From contig CAWDTK010000030.1 in NCBI GenBank assembly GCA_963805255.1, forward strand, positions 1-64,000: a stretch of 64,000 nucleotides of DNA. The letters run 5' to 3'. Of this stretch, positions 1 to 8,516 are shown piece after piece; positions within the stretch are counted from its first letter, which is position 1, and every line of letters starts with the position of its first letter. Source of the stretch: Bog-532 sp963805255. GTDB taxonomy: Bacteria > Actinomycetota > Actinomycetes > Streptosporangiales > Streptosporangiaceae. A model generated the notes under the pieces. The model ran no database searches. It was not told where the DNA came from and was given only the letters and a program-made list of their open reading frames with translations. The position numbers and the translations under genes are program-made.

Positions 1-74
1 GTCCGGTATGCTCACGGTGGTGACATTCGGGATGCGGTTCAGGAGCTGCGTGATTCCAGCCTTGAGGAAACTAA

Positions 75-375
75 GACGCCTGCTGGCCTGAGTATTCCCG
101 GGCGCATAAGGCGGGAGATACTACCGATACCGACATCCTGGCAGCCGAGGTCGAGACAACGACCGGGATGGGTAAAGTGGGCCACTGCGGGGCGCAGGAG
201 CTAAATGGGGCGTCGTGACGATTTATCGCGAGCCTGATCGGCGTTGCGGTGGAGCATGAGGTAAACGACCTTATGGGCTGGACACCACCGCCCATCACCA
301 TCGTCCGGCAAATGTCACCATCTCAGATGGGCGAGCTGAGCCACCAGATTCTTCAGCAACTTGAGCAGATGCACC
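75..375 (+). pseudogene. 5' part of a small gene split by an IS66 element
   Basis: The + strand reads as coding from about 75 to 375, with one in-frame TGA at 216-218. The last codons before the IS end join perfectly to sequence beyond the IS at 3106, giving the ending ...LEQMHQRQEHG and a TAG stop. The interrupted frame restores only when the 8-bp duplication GATGCACC is collapsed. The product is not recognised. The in-frame stop suggests it was already a pseudogene, or that the real gene starts after 218. Confidence 0.5.
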
Positions 376-488
376 GTAAGTATTCGGTGATTCCGGTGGG
401 CTGAGCGTGGCTGGCGGCGCGGGCGACACGCTGGCGGGGCGGGTGCGGCGGTGCTGGACACAGGGACTGGTGGTGGTGCAGCCTTGGC

Positions 489-2173
489 GTGATGGCTGCG
501 CGTACTTGTTCCCGGCCCGCTGATGAGGCGGCGTTCTGGCGTGAGCGGGCGGAGCTGCTGGAGGCACAGAACACGCGGCTGGCCGGGGAGAACGTGCGGC
601 TGGAGGCGGAGAACGCCACGCTGGCCGCGACGGTGGCCGCGCAGCAGGAGCAGCTGGCCGCGCTGAAGCAGCGGGTGGTGACGCTGAGCCGGATGCTGTT
701 CGGCACCTCCAGCGAGAAAGACGGCGCCGGTAAGCGGCAGGCGGGCGGGCAAGCCGCCGACGCCGGCGGTGGGGATGACGCCCCGGCAGGGGATGGCGGC
801 GCGGCGGGCGGGCGGCGCCGGGGTCAGCGGCCGGGATCGGCGGGGCATGGGCGGCGCCGGCATGAGCACCTGGAGACCGAGGAGCAGGTCCATGACATTC
901 CGGAGGGCGAGCGGCGCTGCCCGCGGTGCGGCCGGGCCTATGAGCTGTTCGGGGAGGATGCCAGCGAGCAGGTATCGTGGCGGGTCCGGGTGTGGCGGGG
1001 GGCGCACCGGCGGCGCAAGTACGCCCGGTGCTGCCAGTGCCCGGTGCCGGCGGGCGGACCGCGCCCGGCCCGGCGACGCTGATTCCCAGGGGCCTGTTCA
1101 CGACGGAGTTCTGCGTGAACCTGCTTGTCGCCAAGTACGCGCTCGGGCTGCCGTTCAACCGGGTGATCGCGATGCTGGCGATGCAGGGCCTGGAGGTGGC
1201 GCCGGGCACGCTGGCCGGGGTGGCCCGGCGGCTGGAGGAGCTGCTTGCGCCGCTGGCGGCCGCGATCGCCGCGCGAAACGCCGCCGCCGGGCACGCGCAC
1301 GTGGACGAGACGTCGTGGCGGGTATTCGGCCAGCCCGCCGATAACGGAGGCAGCCGCTGGTGGCTGTGGGCGTTCACTGCCGCGGACACGGTGGTGTACA
1401 CGATCGCGGCGTCGCGGTCGCTGAAGGTGCTCGAAGACCATTACGGCGTGCAGGCCCGCCAGCTGCCGGAGGGCCGCAGGCCGCTGGTCATCAGCTCGGA
1501 CTTCTACTCGGTGTACCGGTCGTTTTCCGAGCTGGACGGCGTCACCTCCCTCTGGTGCTGGGCCCATATCCGGCGGCGGTTCATCCGGGCCGGCGACGCC
1601 CACCGCAAGGAGCTGGGCAGCTGGGCTGATGCCTGGACCGGCCGGTTCGCCGCACTATACGCCGCGCACCGCGCCCTGGCCGCCGCCCCCGGGGGCACTG
1701 GCGAGCACGCCCGGGCGGCCGCCGCGTTCGATGCGGCGCTGGAGGAGATCGACGCCTACCGCCGTATTCAGGGTCGCCGCCCGGACCTGCTGCACCCGGC
1801 CGCGGCGAAGGCGCTGGCCACCTTGGACCGCGAATGGGGCGGGCTGGTGCGCCACCGGGACTTCCCGGACCTGCCGCTGGATAACAACACCGCCGAGCGG
1901 GCGATCCGCACCCCGGTCGTGGGCCGCAAGAACTACAACGGCTCCGGCGCGGAATGGTCCGCTGACCTGGCCGGCCACGCCTGGACCGTCCTGGGCACCG
2001 CCCGGATCACCGGGCACAACCCCCGCGCCTACCTGGACGCCTACCTGCAGGCCTGCGCCGCAAACGGCGGCAAGCCGCCGGTGGGGCAGGCCCTGGAAGC
2101 CCTGCTGCCCTGGAACATCACCCTGACCGGCCAGCCCGGCGAGCCAGACGGCAGGAAGGACCAGCCGCCGTGA
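489..2173 (+). pseudogene. tnpC: IS66 TnpC transposase, frameshifted copy
   Basis: This is the DDE transposase of the IS66 element. Compared with the intact copy at 26697-28382 it has one base missing near 1051-1055 and two nearby substitutions (VV to GA), so reading breaks after about residue 190 and resumes in another frame. The order is: N-terminal leucine-rich coiled coil, Cys-x2-Cys zinc-binding segment (CPRCGRAY), central DDE domain (HVDETSWRVF, SSDFYSVYRSF) and the C-terminal IS66 motif NNTAERAIRTPV. The downstream gene begins at a GTGA overlap with its stop. It is probably inactive, so this copy would rely on the other copy for transposase. Confidence 0.9.
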
Positions 2174-3078
2174 CCGTGACCGGCACGCCCGGCCAGTACC
2201 CGGCCCGCTACTGCGGCAGGGACTTCACCCTCGCCGAGCTGGAGGAGATCCGCTCCCTGGCGGCGACGCTGCCGACCCGCCGCGCGATCGCCGACGCGAT
2301 CTGCGACGCGCTCGGCTGGCAGACCCCCGGCGGCCGGCGCAAGGACATGACCGCCCGCGTCGCCCTGGGCCGGATGGCCGCCGACGGCCTGATCACCCTG
2401 CCGCCGCCGCGCAACGGCAACGGCAACGGACGCCACCCCCGGCACGGGCACCCCGGCCAGCTCGCCCTGCCGCTGCCGGCGCACCCCGCCGCCACCTTGG
2501 CCGATCTCGGCCCGGTCACCATCAGCGTCGTCGACAGCCGCCAGGCCTCCCGGCAGTGGAACCAGCTCATCCGCGACCACCACTACCTCGGCTACACCCC
2601 GCTGGCCGGCGCCACAGATCCGCTACCTCGCCGCCGCCCCCGCCGCCGGCCCATCGCCGCCTTCGCCTTCGCCGCCAGCGCCTGGAAATGCGCCCCCCGC
2701 GACGACTGGATCGGCTGGGACCCCGCCACCCGCCGCGCCAACCTGAACCTGATCTGCGGCAACGCCCGGTTCCTCATCCGCCCCGACCTGGCGGTCCCCA
2801 ACCTCGCCTCCTCGCTGCTCGCCGCCGTCACCCGCCTGCTGCCCGCCGACTGGCGGGCCCGCTACGGCTACGCCCCGGTCCTGGCCGAGACCTTCGTCGA
2901 GGCCTGCCGGTTCACCGGCGCCAGCTACCGCGCCGCCAACTGGACCCGCATTGGCCAGACCAAGGGCAGGGGCAAGCTCGACCGCCGCCATGAACACGCC
3001 CTGCCGGTCAAGGACATCTACCTCTACCCGCTGCACCGGCGCTGGCGGCAGATCCTCACCACCCCGCCCGCTCAGTAA
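2170..3078 (+). CDS. DUF4338 (DruA-like) protein of IS66 element, copy 1
   Basis: A 302-aa protein of the DUF4338 family, the domain of DruA in Druantia anti-phage systems. Conserved segments include WNQLIRDHHYLGYTPLAGA, a WKCAPRDDWIGW block and GRFTGASYRAANW-like sequence. It overlaps tnpC by GTGA, so it is translationally coupled and belongs to the element. Relative to the copy at 25792-26700 it carries one inserted base near 2613 and one lost base near 2655, so about a dozen residues are read in the wrong frame (ATDPLPRRRPRRRP instead of AQIRYLAAAPAAGP) before the frame is restored. Its biochemical role is unknown. Nearby druE-type genes are absent, so a role in transposition is more likely than defence. 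Confidence 0.85.
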   Translation: MTVTGTPGQYPARYCGRDFTLAELEEIRSLAATLPTRRAIADAICDALGWQTPGGRRKDMTARVALGRMAADGLITLPPPRNGNGNGRHPRHGHPGQLALPLPAHPAATLADLGPVTISVVDSRQASRQWNQLIRDHHYLGYTPLAGATDPLPRRRPRRRPIAAFAFAASAWKCAPRDDWIGWDPATRRANLNLICGNARFLIRPDLAVPNLASSLLAAVTRLLPADWRARYGYAPVLAETFVEACRFTGASYRAANWTRIGQTKGRGKLDRRHEHALPVKDIYLYPLHRRWRQILTTPPAQ

Positions 3079-3105
3079 CAGCCCACGGGATCACCGAATT
3101 CTTAC

Positions 3106-3133
3106 GATGCACCAGCGGCAAGAGCACGGCTAG
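3106..3133 (+). pseudogene. 3' tail of the gene split by IS66 copy 1
   Basis: It begins with the second GATGCACC duplication and reads to TAG at 3131-3133, completing the interrupted ORF of 75-375. Confidence 0.5.
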
Positions 3134-3359
3134 CCAGTGCTGGCTGTCAGATGGAGCGCGCTGCTCCTCCGCAGGGTACTCCAGGGTAGGGTACTCCGGC
3201 CGTTGCTCAACCTTTTGATCCGCAGAAATTTGCGGGAGCATCCGTCACCGGCCCGTATGCCAGTTTGACCTGCTGGAATGCCGATCATCATTTGGCAGTA
3301 AACGGCGGCGTTGAACGCTGGTGTGCGGCCAAAATATCGCCAGCCGGGGCCTGATACGC

Positions 3360-3419
3360 GCGTGAGGCTGGCTGAGGGGTAACCGTTAACGCACAGTTGA
3401 CGCCAGCTTTGCCTCACGC
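3360..3419. repeat. Stem-loop, arms GCGTGAGGC/GCCTCACGC
   Basis: Nine perfectly complementary bases (3360-3368 with 3411-3419) are extended by a TGGC/GCCA inner pair around a loop. No U-run follows, so it is not a standard terminator. Its function is unknown. Confidence 0.45.
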
Positions 3420-3553
3420 CGGGGCGAAGGCTCACGGCTCCGGGGGCAGGTCGGTTGTCAGCCTCGTGAACTGCAGAAACGCGGGAGTACCTGGTCGTAT
3501 GGACCACACATGGACCGGTTCGTGAACGGCTGGCTGAGCTGCGGAGCGGCAGC

Positions 3554-3619
3554 GACGTGACTTAAAAAGTACGTGCAATTTACGAAGACGTGACTTAAAA
3601 AGTACGTGCAATTTACGAA
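3554..3619. repeat. Two tandem copies of a 33-bp unit
   Basis: The units at 3554-3586 and 3587-3619 are identical and begin GACGTGACTTAAAAAGTACG. There is no spacer, so it is a simple duplication and not a CRISPR-like array. Confidence 0.95.
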
Positions 3620-3832
3620 GCAATACGTGCTCGCTGCGCTGAAGCAATTTTGAGTGGCCGGTGGGACGACAGACGAATTGCAGAATATGCTGACCCGAGC
3701 TACGGTGGAAATGCGGGAACCTCAGACCAGGAGAATCCTGGCTGAGCCGGTCAGAGATCTTGCAGGTCCGGCTGCGTGACCTAGAGATGGGGACCTATTA
3801 CCAGGCCCGTCACCAAGGAGGGAAGATCAATA

Positions 3833-4078
3833 ATGACCGAGATATTGGCTGAGGCCGGTCGAATAACCGGGCTCGGCCCGGAGATCGGCGGCAAGATAAT
3901 TTTCGGCTTGCAGTCTGCTTACGCAAAGCAGGCTGGCCAGGAGCCGATGAGATTTGTCGCGCCGGCCAGTCAGCTGACGGACCTGGACGATGATGATCTG
4001 GTTATCGTGCGGTTCAGCCGCACTGATCACAGCACTATGGCGGGGCCGCTTCCGGTGGCCTCCCTTTCGCTGGCGTAA
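3833..4078 (+). CDS. Hypothetical 81-aa protein
   Basis: An 81-residue protein, starting at an ATG with an excellent Shine-Dalgarno (AAGGAGG) about ten bases upstream. The N-terminus is mixed hydrophobic (ILAEAGRITGLGPEIGG) and the middle is acidic (LTDLDDDDLVIVRF). No signal peptide or full membrane helix is visible. The family is not recognised. It lies alone between an IS and another small gene on the same strand, and may be accessory cargo of a decayed element. The ribosome-binding site is the main support for its being a gene. Confidence 0.6.
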   Translation: MTEILAEAGRITGLGPEIGGKIIFGLQSAYAKQAGQEPMRFVAPASQLTDLDDDDLVIVRFSRTDHSTMAGPLPVASLSLA

Positions 4079-4257
4079 GGGCTGGTAAATGGGTGCGGCA
4101 ACGCCCCTTGAGGTTGTCGCGCCCATGGCCCGGGCAAGACGATTCCAGTTAATTTCAGCGGGAAGCCGCGCACGTGCTCACTCTGACGGGCTGTCACATA
4201 CCGGGCAGCGTGGCACGCGTGCAGCTACCGCCCAGACCTTGCATGGAGAGGAAAATC

Positions 4258-4554
4258 ATGAGCACCTTCACGTGTGCCGCCGTTTATACCGTCCGGATCG
4301 CCGCCGTAACCGCCGCCGCCCCCGTGCTGGCCGGCGCGGCCGCTGCCTCCGCGACCGCGAAGCTGGCCGGCTGGGAACTCCGGCAGCTCGCCAGCTCACC
4401 GTTATCCGCCGAGGCCAGGCGGCTTAGGGCCGAAGTCCGCGAGCTGGCCGCCGCCAGCGGCGCCGGCGCAACCACGCCAGCGCGGCAGCAGGGGCACGCC
4501 GGGGACGGCCGCGACGGGCACCGCCCCGGTGGCACGCTCGTTGCGCTCCGGTAA
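4258..4554 (+). CDS. Hypothetical 98-aa protein with N-terminal membrane segment
   Basis: The start chosen is the ATG at 4258 after GGAGAGG. The first 40 residues form an Ala/Val-rich hydrophobic stretch, long enough for a membrane anchor. A helical segment rich in Arg, Glu and Leu follows (EARRLRAEVRELAA), then a Gly/Arg-rich disordered tail. No family is recognised. It is on the same strand as the 81-aa gene, 180 bases downstream. Confidence 0.5.
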   Translation: MSTFTCAAVYTVRIAAVTAAAPVLAGAAAASATAKLAGWELRQLASSPLSAEARRLRAEVRELAAASGAGATTPARQQGHAGDGRDGHRPGGTLVALR

Positions 4555-4865
4555 GGCCCGTGCCCAGCTGGCTGCCGTGAGCACGTCGCGTTAGGCACCC
4601 CGGCATACCGCGTGCTGACGGAGATCACCCCCTTGACGCACCAGCCGGGGACGTTCGCCAGCCCGCCCCCGGGGTGTCGCTCGAGAGCGTTCGAAAGTTC
4701 GGAGCCGTCAGGCGCGCCGCTGACTATATTTCCCCTCCGCGGCGGGCGCTGTTACGATTCGTCGGCTGTGCGGCACGTTGAATGCCTGGCGTAGGGGGTG
4801 GGCTGCATCGGGCCGACAGCGAAGTCATCAGCACCCGCCGACCATAGGGCTCCGGCACTGCTCAC
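4555..4865. other. Gap without a recognisable gene
   Basis: No RBS-supported ORF, hairpin terminator or RNA gene was seen between the small hypothetical gene and the trypco2 gene. Confidence 0.5.
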
Positions 4866-5339
4866 GTGAGCCGGACTGCCCCGAAAGGGCCACTCCAGGC
4901 GAAGTCCGGACAGAGCGTAGAGACTTGGCTAACGCTAGCCATGCGGGACAATGGATCTTCAGGGGCGGCGGCACGAGGAGGGCCAGATGCAGGATGCGCC
5001 GGAGCAGGGATCGGGTTGGCTGACGCGATCGGTCTGCTGCGCGGTGAGCTGCTGAAGGCACGCCGCGCGGGCGCCGGCGAAGATGTGCAGTTCCCTGTGA
5101 ATTCAATGACAGTCGAGCTGAAGGTGGCGGCCACCAAGTCGATGGATGGCAAGGCGGGATTCATGGTGCCGATCGTCAGCCTTGAGTCGGGTGGTTCGGC
5201 GGGATGGCAGCGGGAGACGATGCAAACCGTAACGGTCGTGTTCGGGCCGCCGATCGATCGCGACGGCAATCCCGTGAAGGTGCTGCGGCCAGCGATGAGA
5301 AGAAGGGGTAGCCGGGGTGGCTCCGGTGCCGCTGGCTGA
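4866..5339 (+). CDS. trypco2 family protein (trypsin-co-occurring domain 2), possibly frameshifted start
   Basis: From about 5017 the protein matches the trypco2 pattern: GLADAIGLLRGELLKA, then a beta-rich segment with VELKVAATKS, a Gly/Ser turn and VTVVFGPPIDRDGNPVKVL. The family is known from predicted bacterial conflict systems next to trypsin-like proteases and NTPases; none is present here. The open frame could begin at 4866 or at the ATG at 4941, but neither has a good ribosome-binding site. The only strong Shine-Dalgarno (GAGGAGGG) precedes an ATG at 4987 in the neighbouring frame. A one-base indel near 5008 would connect that start to the domain. It is therefore an orphan and may be a pseudogene. 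Confidence 0.65.
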   Translation: MSRTAPKGPLQAKSGQSVETWLTLAMRDNGSSGAAARGGPDAGCAGAGIGLADAIGLLRGELLKARRAGAGEDVQFPVNSMTVELKVAATKSMDGKAGFMVPIVSLESGGSAGWQRETMQTVTVVFGPPIDRDGNPVKVLRPAMRRRGSRGGSGAAG

Positions 5340-5426
5340 CCGGGTTGTCGAGGTACTTCGGCGTGGCAGCCAGCCGCGCCACGGAAGTCATCGAAGTAGC
5401 AAACTGACGCTGCCTGCCCGCTGTGG

Positions 5427-5892
5427 TCAGCCGTCCGGCACACTGTGCCGGACGGGCAGCGCACCAGCGGGAACGTGCTCCCGCCCGGCTGGTTCGCCTT
5501 GCGCGCCGGAGCCAGTTCCGCCATCCCGCGCCTTCCCGTCCTGCTGTGCGGTCTGCGCCGCCATGTTGTCCTGTTGTGCGGTCTCCGCCGCCGCGGCCCG
5601 GGCACCGGTGTGCCCGGTATCGCCGGCCTGTTCCAGTCTGACCGTCGGCTTGGGGAACGCTCGGGCGCTTATCCTCGGCCAGCACCGCGTCGTCGAAGTG
5701 GATACGCTGCTGCGGGATACCGGCTCTGGCAAGCGCGCGGATGGTTTCACGGACCATCGCGACCGGCCCGGCCACGTAGGCTTCACATTCGCGGTGCGGC
5801 AGGTAGCGTGCCGCGACGCGGCCGACATTCCCCTGCATTCCGTCGAACGCCGGGTCGTCTGACGTCACGGGCGTGAGCAGGAACCGCGGGTA
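5427..5892 (-). pseudogene. C-terminal fragment of a flavohaemoprotein/ferredoxin-NADP reductase
   Basis: The minus strand encodes the end of an FNR-type oxidoreductase: YPRFLLTPVTSDDPAFDG, then the NAD-binding signature AYVAGPVAMVRETIRALA and IPQQRIHFDDAVLAE. This is typical of globin-coupled reductases. The 5' end stops exactly at the ISx boundary (5892/5893), so the haem and FAD parts are missing. After DDAVLAEDKR the frame shifts, and an Ala/Gln-rich tail continues in another frame to a stop near 5427. The missing 5' portion is not elsewhere in the window, so a deletion accompanied or followed the IS insertion. Confidence 0.8.
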
Positions 5893-8516
5893 CAGACCTC
5901 CGGCAGTCGGGGGTCGTGACGACGCAATCACTGTGACTGCCGGAGGGTGTAGGTGATGGGCCGGCCGTCGCCGGGTAGCGCCGGCGGGCGGGTGTTGATC
6001 TCGGCGATGAGCAGGGTGAGGGCGCGCGTGACGCGCCCCTGGCCGGGCTGGTCGAGCGTTACGGTGATGTTCTTGGGCTTGTAGGTGATGGTGCCGGAGA
6101 GGCCGCGGATGATGCTTTCCCGGGTGATGGCCCGGTACTCGTCGTCATCTTGGAGGTAGGCGTTGAGGTGCCGGGCGAGGTAGTGCTCGGCGTTGGCGGC
6201 CAGGAGGCGCAGGACCAGTTGCAGGCAGCGCCGGTTGATGTGCAGGATTGCGCGGGTCGCGGCCGGGTCGATCTCGCTGGCGGGCAGCTTCGCGGGGTGC
6301 CTCTTGCGCTCGGCCTCGGCTTGCGCCAGCTCCTGCTTGCAGGCTGTGATCTTCTGCTGGGCGCGGGGGATCAGCTCGTCGTTCTTGGTCCTGGCCGCGA
6401 TGGCGGGATCGGCGAGCAGTTTTGCCAGCGCGACCTCGGCATTGGCCAGTGCGGTCTTGGCCTTTGTCTCGGCTTTTTTAGCGGTGGCGAAGGCCGGGTT
6501 GGCTTTCAGCTTGGTGTTCACTACTTCATCGGCGTCATAGTCGGCGAGCGTGTCGAGGCCGTAGTTGATCATGTCGTATTTGAACATGTTCTCCTCGGCC
6601 CACCGGCCGCGCAGCCAGCCGGCCAGCTCGGCCGGGCACGCGCCGGGCCGCCCGCTGATCGCCTGGGCGACCATCTTGCCGTGCTCGAACAGGGACAGCT
6701 GCCGGACGGGCTTGCCGTAGTCGTTCAGGGTGACCTGCTCGTCGGTCCAGGCGACCTGGCGCTGGCGGCCGCCGCGCAGGGTGATGGTCTGCACGATGGG
6801 CAGCAGCGTGGTGGCCGCGAGGGGGGCGCGCCGCCAGGTCAGCCAGTCATACCCGGCCGCGTCTACCGCGGTGAAGGTGCCGGGGAACGCCGCCCCGCGG
6901 TCGAACACGATCAGCGGCCGGCGGGCCGCGCCGGGCTTGTCGCGCGCTGGGAGGGCGTCGGTGAGCGCCGCGAGCGCGGGCGGCAGGGTGGTGCACAGCG
7001 CGGAGGGCTCGCCGGTGGTGAACGAGATCGCCCGTCCGGCCAGGTCGCAGATATAGGTGTCGTCGTGGCCCTTGGTGGGCTTGCCGCGGCGCGGGTTGCG
7101 GCCGGGCGCGACCGCCCGGTGGCCGGTGTACTCAGCGATGTGGTCATCGGCCAGGTACACCTGCGACTCGGCGGGCTCGATGGCGAGCATCTGGCTGGCC
7201 AGGCGGCGCTGCAGCGCCAGCGGGTCGCATGTGCCGGCGAGCTCGCCCAGGCGTTCCCGCCAGGTCCGCAGGGAGGGCAGGGACGTGAGCCCGGCCAGCG
7301 CCCCGGCGTCGGCGGCGGTCAGGTGCTTAGCCTGCTCCAGGGTCAGCGCGCCGAGGGTGAACGACAACTGGGTGCACACCAGGATGCCCAGGTCGCCGGC
7401 CGGCGCGCCGGGCCCGGCGGCTGACGCGCCGGTCCCGGCGGTCAGCAGGGCCCGGGCGCCGATCCGGTCGGTGAAGGCGTGCACCAGCATCGCCCCGGCA
7501 TAGCGGCAGGCGACAGTCCCGGTCTCGATCCTCTTCGCCACCCGCCAGGTCGCGCCCGAACCCTCGGCGTCCCCGTCGTCGTCGTCGGCCTCAGCGGCGG
7601 TCCGGCCATCGCGGCTTCCGCGGGTTTCCTGCCCGGTACCGGCATCCCCGCAGGTCTGCTGCCCGGCGTGCTGTCCGGGTGCGGGGCCATCGCCGGGACC
7701 GTCGCGGTCGCCGCTGGTGGTGCCGGCGTGCTGTCCGTGGGCGGTGTCCTCGCTGTCGCGGGCCGGCCGGGCCGGTTCGCCCGTGTCTCTGGCCCCGGTG
7801 TCCTCGCCGGTGTCGCCGGACAGGGAGCCGGGGGCGGGCAGCGTGCCGTGCTGCTTGATCAGCTCGGTGATCCGGGACCGGGACACGCCCAGCTTGCGGC
7901 CGATCTCGGCGTGGGTCAGGCCCTGGCCCGCCTGCAGGCGGGCCTGCCGCAGCCGGGCGGTGCTGAGGATCGTCGGGCGGCCCATCTGGTGCACCAGCCC
8001 CCGGGCGCCGTGCGCGCGGTAGCGGGACCGGATCCGCGACACCTGGGAGGGCTGGAGGCCGAACGCGGCGGCGACAGTCTTGCCCTGGAAGCGGCTGCCC
8101 TCGGTCAGCGAGCAGATGACCAGGTCCCGCATCTCCAGGTCAGCCGCGCCGAACGCTGACAGCAGCATCGGCCCGGCGTGCACGGCGACCGCGCGGCCGT
8201 CGTCGGTGCGGGTGACGGTGAGCGGCCAGGGAGGGGGCATGCCGGGGAGCTGCTGGTCGCCCATGCCGGCCAGCCTATCCATTCGAGGTCGCAATACGCT
8301 TACTTTTCGACCTCATGGGGGTGACAGTTTCCCCAGCTCACAGGCATTCCCGCACGGCCGGGCAAGCCACCAGCGGCACGGTCCGGCGGGGACGGGCAGA
8401 AGATGGGGCGGACGCCGATTGCGCGCGTGATGGATTGCCGGCATTTCGACATCGGTCGCCGGACGGCGAAACCCCAGGTCAGGCCCAGGACTCAATCAAC
8501 GATTACCGGAGGTCTG
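5893..8516 (-). mobile_element. ISx copy 1 (large-transposase IS)
   Basis: The ends match as inverted repeats: CAGACCTCCGG at 5893 and CCGGAGGTCTG ending at 8516 (about 15 of 17 matches). They resemble the end of the copy at 10457 (CAGATCTCCGGCAA). The flanks (GGGTA and TGCCA) do not form the 5-bp duplication seen for the other two copies. Different broken genes abut each end, suggesting rearrangement or deletion after insertion. Confidence 0.8.
5928..8294 (-). CDS. ISx transposase, 788 aa
   Basis: An intact large transposase. The N-terminus has two helix-turn-helix regions (VAAAFGLQPSQVSRIRSRYR around residues 75-95, and IGRKLGVSRSRITELIKQHG around 130-150), followed by a disordered Asp/Gly/Thr-rich linker. 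The catalytic core shows DDHIAEYTGHR, IVFDRGAAFPG and WAEENMFKYDMI, which I read as the D, D and E of an RNase H-like fold. A Lys/Ala/Glu-rich coiled coil sits near the C-terminus. The two relatives in this window conserve the same three motifs. I cannot assign it to a named IS family; it resembles unclassified actinobacterial transposases. Confidence 0.75.
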   Translation of the reverse strand: MRPRMDRLAGMGDQQLPGMPPPWPLTVTRTDDGRAVAVHAGPMLLSAFGAADLEMRDLVICSLTEGSRFQGKTVAAAFGLQPSQVSRIRSRYRAHGARGLVHQMGRPTILSTARLRQARLQAGQGLTHAEIGRKLGVSRSRITELIKQHGTLPAPGSLSGDTGEDTGARDTGEPARPARDSEDTAHGQHAGTTSGDRDGPGDGPAPGQHAGQQTCGDAGTGQETRGSRDGRTAAEADDDDGDAEGSGATWRVAKRIETGTVACRYAGAMLVHAFTDRIGARALLTAGTGASAAGPGAPAGDLGILVCTQLSFTLGALTLEQAKHLTAADAGALAGLTSLPSLRTWRERLGELAGTCDPLALQRRLASQMLAIEPAESQVYLADDHIAEYTGHRAVAPGRNPRRGKPTKGHDDTYICDLAGRAISFTTGEPSALCTTLPPALAALTDALPARDKPGAARRPLIVFDRGAAFPGTFTAVDAAGYDWLTWRRAPLAATTLLPIVQTITLRGGRQRQVAWTDEQVTLNDYGKPVRQLSLFEHGKMVAQAISGRPGACPAELAGWLRGRWAEENMFKYDMINYGLDTLADYDADEVVNTKLKANPAFATAKKAETKAKTALANAEVALAKLLADPAIAARTKNDELIPRAQQKITACKQELAQAEAERKRHPAKLPASEIDPAATRAILHINRRCLQLVLRLLAANAEHYLARHLNAYLQDDDEYRAITRESIIRGLSGTITYKPKNITVTLDQPGQGRVTRALTLLIAEINTRPPALPGDGRPITYTLRQSQ

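Larger units (their letters stand above)
376..3105 (+). mobile_element. IS66-type element carrying a DUF4338 gene, copy 1
   Basis: The ends are near-perfect inverted repeats starting GTAAG(A/T)ATTCGGTGAT at 376 and its complement ending at 3105. The 8-bp target duplication GATGCACC flanks it at 368-375 and 3106-3113, the duplication size known for IS66. It holds tnpC and a DUF4338 gene, with no recognisable tnpA or tnpB. At 2730 bp it is two bases shorter than the copy at 25765-28496, because single bases are missing near the left end (~415) and within tnpC. Confidence 0.93.
3134..3832. other. Non-coding gap
   Basis: No convincing gene is visible in about 700 bases. It contains a long-loop inverted repeat (3360-3419) and a 33-bp tandem duplication (3554-3619). 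The sequence looks less GC-rich around 3560-3660 than its surroundings. Confidence 0.6.

Noticed and set aside
2170..3078. Druantia anti-phage system
   Set aside because: Only the DruA-like DUF4338 gene is present; no druE-type helicase or other Druantia gene lies nearby, and the gene is inside IS ends.
3554..3619. CRISPR-like repeats
   Set aside because: Only two units, directly adjacent with no spacer, and no cas genes.
6150..7424. Long plus-strand frame of 424 codons
   Set aside because: It is antisense to the ISx transposase, with low-complexity Gly/Ala/Arg/Val composition and no domains; a GC-skew shadow.
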